A DNA stretch of 15,520 nt from JADJLQ01 sp044227925 (GTDB lineage Bacteria > Bacteroidota > Bacteroidia > Chitinophagales > Saprospiraceae). Below, piece after piece: positions 8,001 to 13,918 of this stretch. Location: positions 1 through 15,520 of the forward strand of contig JBGAVW010000090.1 of assembly GCA_044227925.1 (NCBI GenBank), given 5' to 3'. The notes beneath the pieces are model-generated. The model saw only the letters and a list, made by a program, of their open reading frames with translations, was not told the origin of the DNA and did no database searches. Each line of letters starts with the position of its first letter. Positions within the stretch are counted from its first letter, which is position 1. Made by a program: the position numbers and the translations under genes.

Positions 8001-8057
8001 GATATAAATACCGGTATATAATACGACTCGTTTGTTGATTTTCGTAATCAAGCTCAC
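5034..8057 (-). CDS. Two-component sensor histidine kinase with double propeller sensor
   Basis: A 1007-residue membrane sensor kinase. An N-terminal signal or anchor segment (about 10-30) is followed by roughly 14 propeller repeats (about 45-665, for example FIWFGTQDGLNRFDG, TIWIGTRSNGIIKL, YIWISSNDGISKI, NIWMGGVNGLNKI), which would make two seven-bladed propellers in the periplasm. A Y_Y_Y domain (about 690-755) comes next, then one membrane helix (about 774-796). The cytoplasmic part has a HisKA_3 dimerisation helix with phosphoacceptor His816 in ADLHDDIGAS, and an HATPase_c domain with N-box KEILNNIVKHS, G1 DNGIGLD and G2 GNGLNNM. Layout resembles polysaccharide-sensing hybrid systems of Bacteroidota, but here receiver and DNA-binding domains are in a separate downstream gene. 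The start is GTG (8055-8057); no in-frame ATG exists near it. Ligand unknown. Confidence 0.93.
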   Translation of the reverse strand: MSLITKINKRVVLYTGIYIISCFVLIGQPLRFQSYTTSQGLSQNSVYSIAQTSDKFIWFGTQDGLNRFDGMKFTKVIPQSGTGTSLEYSKFFSALAVDQYDRLWTGTSEGIAIYDRYTNTFWAPEKIYSGFVSPGREYISLIMIDDKNRIWILIQDGKLYGFDLVLNKMIPLENSPRINSITQDINGNVFLASAHEIYTFDNGKLIAQQIKAKITQKKTEIIHIQGIGDRLWAVINGSEIYTFDIDDGRLDKGQSLNQKYPQEKWPGDMRLIHQSDRNTIWIGTRSNGIIKLNESKKSLSKSSGSNISHSLKSQFILTLFTDGQGITWIGESVGGIAKYDNSNTFFDLYRIDRNRDGSIADNSLFCIYTPDDIDFYCGTLVGGLLHQNILTGESNRYFPDEKNTESKNIYSILPAHKSHLWLATWAGLYLFNLDTKKSSFHSVPDDPKTQELYSLIPLDENTVLTGGNQGGLRRYDTRSHSWSAPKYISDSLDRLDFTVRYMQRLDGKIYIASEKKNFIEYDPASGELHEFPEFQRISSNARHFIKLNSTLWIATDNGLIQADWNTKAVIKLWNSSLGLTNDVIYSVMNDEYDYIWISSNDGISKIYPLTGVVENYNENAGLQGKEFNTASCYKDRNGNIWMGGVNGLNKIKPVMETPVAHTSQPIITSFKVMNHELVSDTQASYLSKIRLPFNQNMIDIEFQSPDFSQTENIEYYLKMDGVDTGWVKLGKRNYMSFARLLPGSYTLRIIANNINQRQSKEKALQIIIDPPWFQTWWFNTLSVLIIGTAGYFIYNFRIHQLMKLERMRQRISADLHDDIGASLTTINVLSKMVSSHDMEKSVLNKYLGQISDQAGHVTESLRDIVWSIQPQNDKLQNLLDRMKKFAGQILESKNINYNFNISGIHSKEQVLDIETRQNVYLIFKEILNNIVKHSQATETSIVMSSTPKSLQIEIKDNGIGLDDSTITKGNGLNNMKQRAEKLKGTFKIGPFDSKGTAILCTIPINIT

Positions 8058-8341
8058 ATCGAAAGATAGTTATAAGTGTAATAATATTCAGATATGCCAG
8101 GTAAAAATTGATAAAATTCAGGCAAATCCGTATAGATTAGTTACACGGATTATTTTATATATACGGTGACTTCAGCGAAGTTAATATTGCATTTCATGCA
8201 TTCCCTAAAATCTGAACTATACGGGGTAATATGAGTTTTTGAAATTTTTCCCAGATTATCGCAGTGTGCGTCTATTTAGAGGGATCCGATACACCAGGCA
8301 GATTCCTGATTTATGTTTTAAATTGGATCGTGCTTCCATTC
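8058..8341. other. 284-base gap upstream of the sensor kinase
   Basis: The gap separates the end of the arsenic operon from the kinase gene, which is read in the same direction. It carries the inverted repeat listed at 8126-8150 and further TATACGG half-sites. I see no T-rich hairpin after the arsenic operon that would be a convincing terminator, and no coding frame that looks real on either strand. Confidence 0.5.
8126..8150. promoter_or_regulatory. Inverted repeat upstream of the sensor kinase, possible operator
   Basis: Arms ATCCGTATA and TACACGGAT (8 of 9 positions complementary) are separated by GATTAGT. The core half-site recurs as TATACGG at 8160-8166 and CTATACGG at 8217-8224, the latter being the exact reverse complement of CCGTATAG at 8128-8135. 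It sits about 70-95 bases upstream of the kinase GTG, a plausible place for a control site, perhaps autoregulation by the neighbouring LuxR-type regulator. This is inference from symmetry and position only. Confidence 0.4.
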
Positions 8342-8950
8342 CTATACATTCGAAAAGACATAATACATTTCACCTGCGATTTCCAAACTTTTTTCAAGGT
8401 ATTTTTGATCTTTTATATCTGTATGGTCGAACTTTTTAGGATCAAGATAGGTGATGGCCGCTCTTGCTTCAGCACCAAAGACAACCGGACAATTTTCATC
8501 AGCATCGTCGCATACCATCACAGCACAGTACTCTGACCTGGGATTATATTCGTGATGATATGCTTTTGAAAAACCAATTACAGGAGCTTCATTTTCGTCG
8601 TATTTTATACCTATCACAGGATTAGTACCTTCGCTTAATTGCAGTATACTAAACCCTTGATTTGACAAGGTATCAAGGATCGCAGGATATATTGCAGTGC
8701 CTTCAGTACCACCGGAATAGCAAGCTATATCTTTGTAATGAAAATGATAGGCCAGGGTCTGGGCCCATACCTGTGCGAGATGACTCCTTCTTGAATTATG
8801 TGTACAAATAAAGTTCAACCGGATGGAGGCACCTGAGCTTTTCTTTAATTTGATGTATTCTATTAATGGTCTCAGTATTGCTTTGCGCTCCATAGAAATG
8901 GATATTTTTGAAAGCGCTTCAATTTTTTCTTTAAGTTTGCTATACATCAT
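8342..8950 (-). CDS. LMW protein tyrosine phosphatase / arsenate reductase-like protein
   Basis: A 202-residue member of the low-molecular-weight phosphatase superfamily to which thioredoxin-coupled ArsC arsenate reductases belong. The P-loop is CTHNSRRS (C49-x5-R55-S56) and the acid region is TYLDPKKFD with D170-P171. C142, C147 and C154 lie in the AVMVCDDADENCPVV segment; ArsC-type enzymes use two further cysteines in a disulfide cascade, so C147 and C154 are candidates. A helical extension of about 43 residues precedes the P-loop, which I believe is usual for the Bacteroidota branch. The expected reaction is arsenate to arsenite reduction, feeding ArsM. It is the last gene of the arsenic operon and its start overlaps the acetyltransferase end by 11 bases; a second Met codon follows directly at 8947. 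Phosphatase activity on another substrate is the alternative. Confidence 0.82.
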   Translation of the reverse strand: MMYSKLKEKIEALSKISISMERKAILRPLIEYIKLKKSSGASIRLNFICTHNSRRSHLAQVWAQTLAYHFHYKDIACYSGGTEGTAIYPAILDTLSNQGFSILQLSEGTNPVIGIKYDENEAPVIGFSKAYHHEYNPRSEYCAVMVCDDADENCPVVFGAEARAAITYLDPKKFDHTDIKDQKYLEKSLEIAGEMYYVFSNV

Positions 8951-9389
8951 GTACTTCTAATTTTTTCATCAATACAGCAGCGGTCACCGGGCAAACATTG
9001 CTAAATTCGGAAGAGGATTTTATTTCAACCGGTACTTTCTCTCTTTCCACTTTTATATACCCCTTTTTTTCAAAATAGGCCGAAGCTGTTTCTGTGAGTA
9101 AAAATACCGACTTAAGATTTTCCTGTATTGCAGTCTCTTCTATTTTTTGCACCAAAAGAGATGCAATATTTTTATTTCTATATGCCGGATGTACTACCAT
9201 AGATCGCAACAAACCATGACCATTGTATTTTTCTAACCCGATAAGGGCTACCAACTGGTCTCCGTCTTTTACATAGAAAAAATCATCTAATGAAAGCGGC
9301 AAGTCCGAAGTAGGCAGTTTGTGAGATGCCAATAAATCCATTGCTTCTGCACGCTCACTGCGGTTCAATCCTCTGTAAATTTCAGTCAT
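8940..9389 (-). CDS. arsN2: GNAT acetyltransferase, ArsN2-like
   Basis: A 149-residue single-domain GNAT acyltransferase. Acetyl-CoA-binding motif A is visible as LLRSMVVHPAYRNKNIASLL (about 60-79), preceded by the VALIGLEKY strand and followed by VFLLTETASAYFEKKGY. The C-terminal SSEFSNVCPVTAAVLMKK block matches my recollection of the arsenic-resistance acetyltransferases named ArsN2, which lie in ars operons. The related ArsN1 acetylates the organoarsenical arsinothricin; the ArsN2 substrate is, to my knowledge, not settled. It lies 33 bases after arsM and overlaps the phosphatase/reductase gene by 11 bases, so it is firmly inside the operon. The symbol rests on motif memory and context. 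Confidence 0.75.
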   Translation of the reverse strand: MTEIYRGLNRSERAEAMDLLASHKLPTSDLPLSLDDFFYVKDGDQLVALIGLEKYNGHGLLRSMVVHPAYRNKNIASLLVQKIEETAIQENLKSVFLLTETASAYFEKKGYIKVEREKVPVEIKSSSEFSNVCPVTAAVLMKKLEVHDV

Positions 9390-9422
9390 TTTTTCAACTT
9401 TATTTAAACGTAAATCAAAATC

Positions 9423-10268
9423 TTAATTGCAACAGCCCGGGGCGCAACACGGTGCCTTTGCCTGTGGCTTTTCTGCATATACCGTGATACTCATGATACC
9501 GGTTTCACCTGATTTAAATTTTACTAATTCTTCTTGGGTAAGATACTTGGATAAAATATCGTCAGGCAATACAATTGGCTTTTCCTTTTGAACTACAATA
9601 TTACTAAATCCAGTTTTTTGGATAGAATTCAGATAGTCCTCTTTTTGAATAGCACCGGCTACACAGCCTGCATACATCTCTGCATCTTTTTGCAGGGATT
9701 CCGGCAAAGCGCCTTTTAATACTATATCTGAAATGCTAAAATGCCCGCCAGGTTTTAATACCCGATAAATTTCTTTAATCACTCCATCTTTGTTGGGTAC
9801 TAAATTCAATACGCAATTACTCACTACCACATCTGCTACATCATTATTTAAGGGCATGTGCTCTATATCGCCCTGTCTGAACTCCACATTATTATAATTT
9901 AATTTTTCAGCATTGGCCCGGGCTTTTTCTATCATAGCCGGCGTAAAATCTATACCTATGACTTTACCGGATTCACCGGTTTCGGATCGGGCTATGAAAC
10001 AATCATTGCCGGCACCGCTGCCCAGGTCTACCACGGTATCTCCTTTTTTGATTTTAGCAAATTGAGTAGGCAGTCCGCAGCCGAGCCCCAGATCCGCATC
10101 CGGATTATACCCTTTCAGATCACTGTAATCATCGGCCATGATATTGTATACATCCGTAGTACAACAGCTGGCTCCACAGCAGGATGATTGATTGGTTTCT
10201 TTGTCTTGTAATGCTATTTCACTGTATTTCTGCATTACCATTTCTTTGATTTGAGATTCTGTTTGCAT
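9423..10268 (-). CDS. arsM: Arsenite S-adenosylmethionine methyltransferase
   Basis: A 281-residue SAM-dependent methyltransferase. Motif I is VVDLGSGAGNDCF (about 79-91) and the acidic loop is VIGIDFTPAMIEKA. The cysteines expected to bind As(III) are present in family context: C64 in GLGCGLP, C152 in VSNCVLN and C202 in MYAGCVAGA. It should convert arsenite to methylated arsenicals in the cytoplasm. Extra cysteine pairs flank the fold, C30-C31 and C35-C36 near the N-terminus and C274-C275 and C279-C280 at the very end (CCAPGCC); these could load arsenic onto the enzyme. It follows arsR by 68 bases and has its own palindromic site upstream at 10303-10318. Start ATG at 10268 gives the normal length. 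Confidence 0.95.
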   Translation of the reverse strand: MQTESQIKEMVMQKYSEIALQDKETNQSSCCGASCCTTDVYNIMADDYSDLKGYNPDADLGLGCGLPTQFAKIKKGDTVVDLGSGAGNDCFIARSETGESGKVIGIDFTPAMIEKARANAEKLNYNNVEFRQGDIEHMPLNNDVADVVVSNCVLNLVPNKDGVIKEIYRVLKPGGHFSISDIVLKGALPESLQKDAEMYAGCVAGAIQKEDYLNSIQKTGFSNIVVQKEKPIVLPDDILSKYLTQEELVKFKSGETGIMSITVYAEKPQAKAPCCAPGCCN

Positions 10269-10302
10269 TTGTTTTCTTTTTATGGTTATAAAATTTTATT
10301 CA

Positions 10303-10318
10303 ATCGTAATATCACGAT
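10303..10318. promoter_or_regulatory. Probable ArsR operator upstream of arsM
   Basis: The 16-bp near-perfect palindrome ATCGTAATATCACGAT lies 35 bases upstream of the arsM ATG. It matches the site at 10686-10701 at 13 of 16 positions in its best orientation. A second copy of the same symmetric word in one operon, both just upstream of ars genes, supports an ArsR binding site. Confidence 0.75.
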
Positions 10319-10336
10319 ACATTTAGGTAAAAAAAA

Positions 10337-10669
10337 TCAGCAGCAATTTTTGGTCGCTAACTCATAACTCTTAAACAGATCAGTAATATATGTTTTGGCT
10401 TTTGTCCATTCTTTATCGTCTATACAATAGCAGGTCTTCACTCCTTCTATATCGCCTTTGATCAGCCCGGCTTCCTTTAATTCTTTTAAATGCTGCGACA
10501 CTGTACTCTGAGATAGTGGTAATTCGTCTACTATATCACCACAGATACAGGCTTGTTTTTTGATTAATAAATTTAATATGGCTACTCGCGCAGGATGAGA
10601 TAACGCCTTGGCATATTTTGCAAGGGTATTGTCTTTCACTGTAAATTCTTCTGATTTAGTAGCACCCAC
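10337..10669 (-). CDS. arsR: ArsR-family arsenic-responsive repressor
   Basis: A winged-helix repressor of 110 residues from the GTG at 10669. Family landmarks are AKALSHPARVAILNLL, the metalloid-site segment ACICGD (C41 and C43, at the start of the DNA-recognition region), the recognition helix LSQSTVSQHLKELKEAGLI, and C80/C82 in KTCYC. C109-C110 end the protein. As(III) binding should release DNA and switch on the operon. The open frame extends upstream to a TTG at 10720, but that would place the promoter and operator inside the gene. The GTG gives MGATKSEEFT, which looks like a normal Bacteroidota ArsR start. No in-frame ATG exists. It is the first gene of the arsenic operon and probably autoregulated. 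Confidence 0.92.
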   Translation of the reverse strand: MGATKSEEFTVKDNTLAKYAKALSHPARVAILNLLIKKQACICGDIVDELPLSQSTVSQHLKELKEAGLIKGDIEGVKTCYCIDDKEWTKAKTYITDLFKSYELATKNCC

Positions 10670-10685
10670 TTTAATTGGTAATTTA

Positions 10686-10701
10686 ATCGCAATATTACGA
10701 T
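10686..10701. promoter_or_regulatory. Probable ArsR operator over the arsR promoter
   Basis: ATCGCAATATTACGAT is a 16-bp palindrome with a single mismatched pair, ending 17 bases before the arsR GTG. It overlaps the -10/-7 element of the arsR promoter, so ArsR bound here would block transcription. The NagX-like gene diverges from this same region and may also be affected. Confidence 0.8.
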
Positions 10702-10720
10702 AGATATTTTGATTTGTCAA
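10690..10720 (-). promoter_or_regulatory. arsR promoter
   Basis: On the minus strand TTGACA (10720-10715) is followed after exactly 17 bases by TAATAT (10697-10692). Read as a Bacteroidota promoter, the same DNA has TTG near -33 and TAATATTG, one change from TAnnTTTG, near -7. The operator palindrome covers the downstream element. Confidence 0.65.
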
Positions 10721-10767
10721 GAGGTAATCGAAAATATATTTAAAAATATTATCTTTTCTTTACGAAT

Positions 10768-11850
10768 ATGAATCAAAGATTACTTTCTCTGGATGTCATG
10801 CGTGGCATGATCATGATATTATTGGCAAGCGAAGCAGCAGGTTTATATGAACATATAAATGAGACTTCATTTCCTAAAATACTTATCAATCAGTTTTTTC
10901 ATCATGAATGGCATGGACTCCGGTTTTGGGATTTGATACAACCTTCTTTTATGACCATGGCTGGTACTGCCTTGTATCTGTCTTATATAAAACAAGAATC
11001 AAAAGGTATAGGATGGAGTGAAAATCTGCCCAAGGTAGCCTGGCGCTGTGTAAAACTATTGGCTTGTGGTGTAGGATTGCATTGTATATACAGCGGTAAG
11101 TTGGTATGGGAGCTCTGGAATGTATTGTCACAGCTTTCTGTTACTACCCTGATAGCATACCTTATAATCAAAAGGTCTTATTCCTATCAAATGGTGATAT
11201 CCATTGCATTGCTGGTATTGTCTTTTCTGGCCTATACTTTTATTAAAAATGCTGAATTTAATGAATCGTATGTGATCGGAAAAAACCTGGGATCCATGAC
11301 GGATATGATATTAATGGGTAAAATAAACCGGGGTGGGTGGGTAGCAATCAATTGTATACCAACTGCGGCACACACGATCTGGGGGGCACTACTTGGAAAG
11401 TGGATAATAGAAGAAAAATCAAAGGAGCAAAAACTAAAATGGATAATATATACCGCCATGGTAATGCTGATCGTAGGATATGTTTTGGATTTTGTAAGTG
11501 GAATACCCATCATCAAACGAATATGCACCGTTTCATTTGTAATTGTATCCTCAGGATGGGTACTATTGTTTTTTGCTTTGGCTTACTGGATAGTAGAAAT
11601 CAAAGCATGGAATAAATATGCCTGGATATTGACGGTAGTAGGTATGAATTCCATTTTTATTTACTTGTTTTTTGAAACCGTGGGGGCACAATGGGTAAAT
11701 AAAACCGTAGATATATTAATCCATGGGATTACAAATGCAATAGGTATAGCTGATCATGCCGGAGCCATCCTCAATTCAATGGCCGTATTGCTGCTGGAAT
11801 GGGGACTTTGTTACTTTTTGTATAAACGGAAAATATTTTTTAAACTATAG
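10768..11850 (+). CDS. Polytopic membrane protein of the DUF5009/HGSNAT (NagX-like) acyltransferase family
   Basis: A 360-residue protein with about ten hydrophobic segments. It opens with RLLSLDVMRGMIMILL, the usual N-terminal signature of the heparan-alpha-glucosaminide N-acetyltransferase-like and DUF5009 families, and has the HHEWHGLRFWDLIQPSFMTMAG block (about 44-66), characteristic of these proteins. Further on are GGWVAINCIPTAAHTIWG and a VVGMNSIFIYLFFE helix. Family members sit in the inner membrane and are thought to move acyl groups to sugars such as glucosamine across it. No N-acetylglucosamine catabolic genes are adjacent. It diverges from arsR; a possible -7 element TATCTTTT is at 10750-10757. 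The start ATG fits the family N-terminus. Confidence 0.85.
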   Translation: MNQRLLSLDVMRGMIMILLASEAAGLYEHINETSFPKILINQFFHHEWHGLRFWDLIQPSFMTMAGTALYLSYIKQESKGIGWSENLPKVAWRCVKLLACGVGLHCIYSGKLVWELWNVLSQLSVTTLIAYLIIKRSYSYQMVISIALLVLSFLAYTFIKNAEFNESYVIGKNLGSMTDMILMGKINRGGWVAINCIPTAAHTIWGALLGKWIIEEKSKEQKLKWIIYTAMVMLIVGYVLDFVSGIPIIKRICTVSFVIVSSGWVLLFFALAYWIVEIKAWNKYAWILTVVGMNSIFIYLFFETVGAQWVNKTVDILIHGITNAIGIADHAGAILNSMAVLLLEWGLCYFLYKRKIFFKL

Positions 11851-11914
11851 CGAAATATTTTTATTCATTTCCCCATCTCCTGATAAACGTTATCCCTATA
11901 TTTAATAAATATCA

Positions 11915-12409
11915 ATGGATAGATATGTATTTTCAACTCCCTTTAGCTACCTGATGGCAGAAGCAAGTGAAAACGGGTTAACTGCATTGCACATCATGAA
12001 GACAAAGCCCGCTACAAGGGAACATACTTCTACCCGCCATCCGATTTTAATAGATACACGTAAGCAAGTAATGGAATATTTTGATTTAAAAAGAAAAGTA
12101 TTTGATATACCTCTCGATTGGTCAGGGGCAACGGAATTTTATAGATTAGTATGGAACATTTTGATTTCTATTCCTTATGGTAAAACAAAATCCTATGGAG
12201 AGATAGCCCGTGCATTGGGTGATATCAAAAAATCCCGAGCGGTAGGTCTGGCCAATGGCCGCAATCCCATTGCCATCATTGTACCCTGTCACCGGGTGAT
12301 CGGAAGCGATGGTTCTCTTACCGGATACGCCGGAGGAATGGAAATGAAATACAAACTATTAAAACTGGAAAATCCCGCTCAATGGGTCCAGCAGGGAAAT
12401 TTATTTTAA
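11915..12409 (+). CDS. ogt: Methylated-DNA--protein-cysteine methyltransferase
   Basis: A 164-residue single-turnover DNA repair protein that removes alkyl groups from O6 of guanine. An N-terminal RNase H-like domain (about 1-70) is followed by the DNA-binding and active domain: IPYGKTKSYGEIARALG (about 86-102), the arginine-finger region SRAVGLANGRNP with R108, the active-site PCHRVIG with acceptor C125, and GYAGGMEMKYKLLKLE at the end. All key residues are present and the length is normal. No AdaA-like transcription domain is fused, so it is the Ogt type. It is followed 19 bases later by dtd on the same strand. The start ATG at 11915 has no Shine-Dalgarno sequence; TATATTTA at 11897-11904 may be its -7 element. 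Confidence 0.95.
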   Translation: MDRYVFSTPFSYLMAEASENGLTALHIMKTKPATREHTSTRHPILIDTRKQVMEYFDLKRKVFDIPLDWSGATEFYRLVWNILISIPYGKTKSYGEIARALGDIKKSRAVGLANGRNPIAIIVPCHRVIGSDGSLTGYAGGMEMKYKLLKLENPAQWVQQGNLF

Positions 12410-12416
12410 GCCATCG

Positions 12417-12424
12417 TACCTTTG
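12417..12424 (+). promoter_or_regulatory. Candidate -7 promoter element for dtd
   Basis: TACCTTTG is an exact match to the Bacteroidota -7 consensus TAnnTTTG. It ends only four bases before the dtd ATG, so transcription from it would begin at or next to the start codon and give a leaderless or almost leaderless mRNA. The -33 TTG partner is not clear. Confidence 0.5.
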
Positions 12425-12428
12425 TGTC

Positions 12429-12884
12429 ATGCGAGTACTTATACAACGAGTTCAGTCAGCCAAAGTCGAATTGGATAATCACAGTATTTCAGGCCAAATA
12501 AATAAGGGTCTGTTAGTATTGCTTGGAATAGAACCTGAAGACGGGCAAGAGGATATTGAATACCTGGCACATAAGATCCTTCAACTCCGCGTATTTGATG
12601 ATGAAAAAGGTGTGATGAATCTGAATATATCTGACATCAGGGGGGAAATATTAATAGTAAGTCAATTTACATTACATGCTTCTACTAAAAAAGGAAACCG
12701 CCCATCGTATATAAGGGCTGCAAGACCTGAAGTGGCCATACCCTTGTATGAATCCTTTATTGGTCAGATAAAAACATCACTACTTAAGGTAGAAACAGGA
12801 GTATTTGGAGCTATGATGCAGGTGCACCTGATCAATGACGGACCAGTGACCATATGGATAGATAGTAAGAATAAGGAGTATTGA
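12429..12884 (+). CDS. dtd: D-aminoacyl-tRNA deacylase
   Basis: A 151-residue cytoplasmic proofreading enzyme that hydrolyses D-amino acids, and glycine mischarged on tRNA-Ala, from tRNA. It starts MRVLIQRVQSAKV, typical of DTD, has the active-site SQFTLHA (S78-Q79-F80-T81) and the NDGPVTIWIDS motif near the end, where G137-P138 form the Gly-cisPro pair that enforces chirality across the dimer. RPSYIRAARPEVA between them is also conserved. Length is normal. It follows ogt by 19 bases but carries its own promoter-like TACCTTTG. Its downstream neighbour, the GH16 gene, is convergent, only 49 bases away. Confidence 0.97.
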   Translation: MRVLIQRVQSAKVELDNHSISGQINKGLLVLLGIEPEDGQEDIEYLAHKILQLRVFDDEKGVMNLNISDIRGEILIVSQFTLHASTKKGNRPSYIRAARPEVAIPLYESFIGQIKTSLLKVETGVFGAMMQVHLINDGPVTIWIDSKNKEY

Positions 12885-12933
12885 AAAATATTAAATAAGG
12901 TATGTAGAAGCTGTAGTATAGCACTAACCTTTT

Positions 12934-13797
12934 TTAGTTAGAAGTAAAAACTTTTACCCAATCCACTTGCATATTTCCTGTAACTATAGATGATGCTGGT
13001 GGATTTCCAACAAAACCTCCACCAACTGCCAGGTTTAGAACCACCCGCTCAGATTTTCTATAAAAATTAGGAATGGTGCCCCCTGATTTAGTTACCACTA
13101 CCTGACCATCCAATAAATAAGTCAAACTGTTTTTTGACCAGATTACTTCATACACATGCCAACAATCTGTAAGACTCACAGCAGAGGTAACAAAGCCTTC
13201 GGAATTGGTAGTAGTATTTACACCAGCTCTCCGTCCATACCAGTAAGCCGTCTGATATTTAAATGGTTCATGACCACGGGCTTCTACTATATCTATTTCA
13301 CCCTGAGTAGGCCAGGGATCACCATAGCTCCAGAATGCAGGCCACATTCCAAATCCGGAAGGTAATTTTATGCGAGCCATCATTCTTACCTGTGGGGTGG
13401 ATGTGGAAGCTGAAAAATGTGTTTTTGATTCGATCCTTCCTGAGGTGAACTCAAAATTTTTGAGCGTCGGATCAGAAGGCAGGGTATTTCCTGTGATATT
13501 TTGACGGACTGCGCTAATAGTAAGTGCTCCGTTTTGAACTACCAGGTTTGGTGCCTGGTAATATTGCAATTCATTATTATATGCGCCTCCTGTCCATATA
13601 TTCCATTGATTCAGGTTTCCTGAAAAAGTTTCATCAAATCGTTTTGTCCAACCGGCAGCCACCAGGGTTGACTCCGTGATATCATAATCACATATATTTC
13701 GACTTTCCAAACCATTGCCATTGGTTTCAATAGAATAAGGATGTTGGCATTCAATCATTACAAAGAATAGAGCTAAAACTAAAATCATGGCTTTCAT
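12934..13797 (-). CDS. Secreted glycoside hydrolase family 16 (laminarinase-like)
   Basis: A 287-residue GH16 beta-glucanase/galactanase. An N-terminal export signal (MKAMILVLALFFVMIEC) ends in Cys17, a possible lipid anchor though the lipobox is atypical. The jelly-roll domain (about 50-285) has WNIWTGGAYNNELQYY near the start, GRIESK, MWPAFWSYG, and the catalytic GEIDIVEARG with nucleophile E167, D169 and acid/base E172. It ends VDWVKVF as GH16 domains do, with no extra carbohydrate-binding or type IX sorting domain. The ExDxxE motif without the added Met of GH16 agarases/carrageenases points to a laminarinase-type enzyme acting on beta-1,3-glucan, but specificity is not proved. It is a single gene, not in a polysaccharide utilisation locus; no SusC/SusD genes are in view. 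Confidence 0.93.
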   Translation of the reverse strand: MKAMILVLALFFVMIECQHPYSIETNGNGLESRNICDYDITESTLVAAGWTKRFDETFSGNLNQWNIWTGGAYNNELQYYQAPNLVVQNGALTISAVRQNITGNTLPSDPTLKNFEFTSGRIESKTHFSASTSTPQVRMMARIKLPSGFGMWPAFWSYGDPWPTQGEIDIVEARGHEPFKYQTAYWYGRRAGVNTTTNSEGFVTSAVSLTDCWHVYEVIWSKNSLTYLLDGQVVVTKSGGTIPNFYRKSERVVLNLAVGGGFVGNPPASSIVTGNMQVDWVKVFTSN

Positions 13798-13918
13798 TTG
13801 GATAGATATTTTTATAAAGTTCGCAAAAATCTATATATTACTGGTATCTCATTTTTTATTTCAATTAATCAGACTAAATTAAAATCAATCCCTAAAAAGC
13901 GTATAATTTTATTCGTTC

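Noticed and set aside
8239..8536. Two overlapping plus-strand frames at the end of the arsenic operon
   Set aside because: They run through the C-terminal coding part of the phosphatase/reductase gene and have mutually conflicting frames; one has a hydrophobic stretch but no family pattern.
11232..11615. Open frames on both strands inside the NagX-like gene
   Set aside because: The membrane protein frame is intact with its family signatures; these are shadows.
12924..12941. CTAAC/GTTAG hairpin between dtd and the GH16 gene, as a terminator
   Set aside because: The stem is only five mostly A/T pairs, the loop is eight bases, and there is no T-tract after it on either strand.
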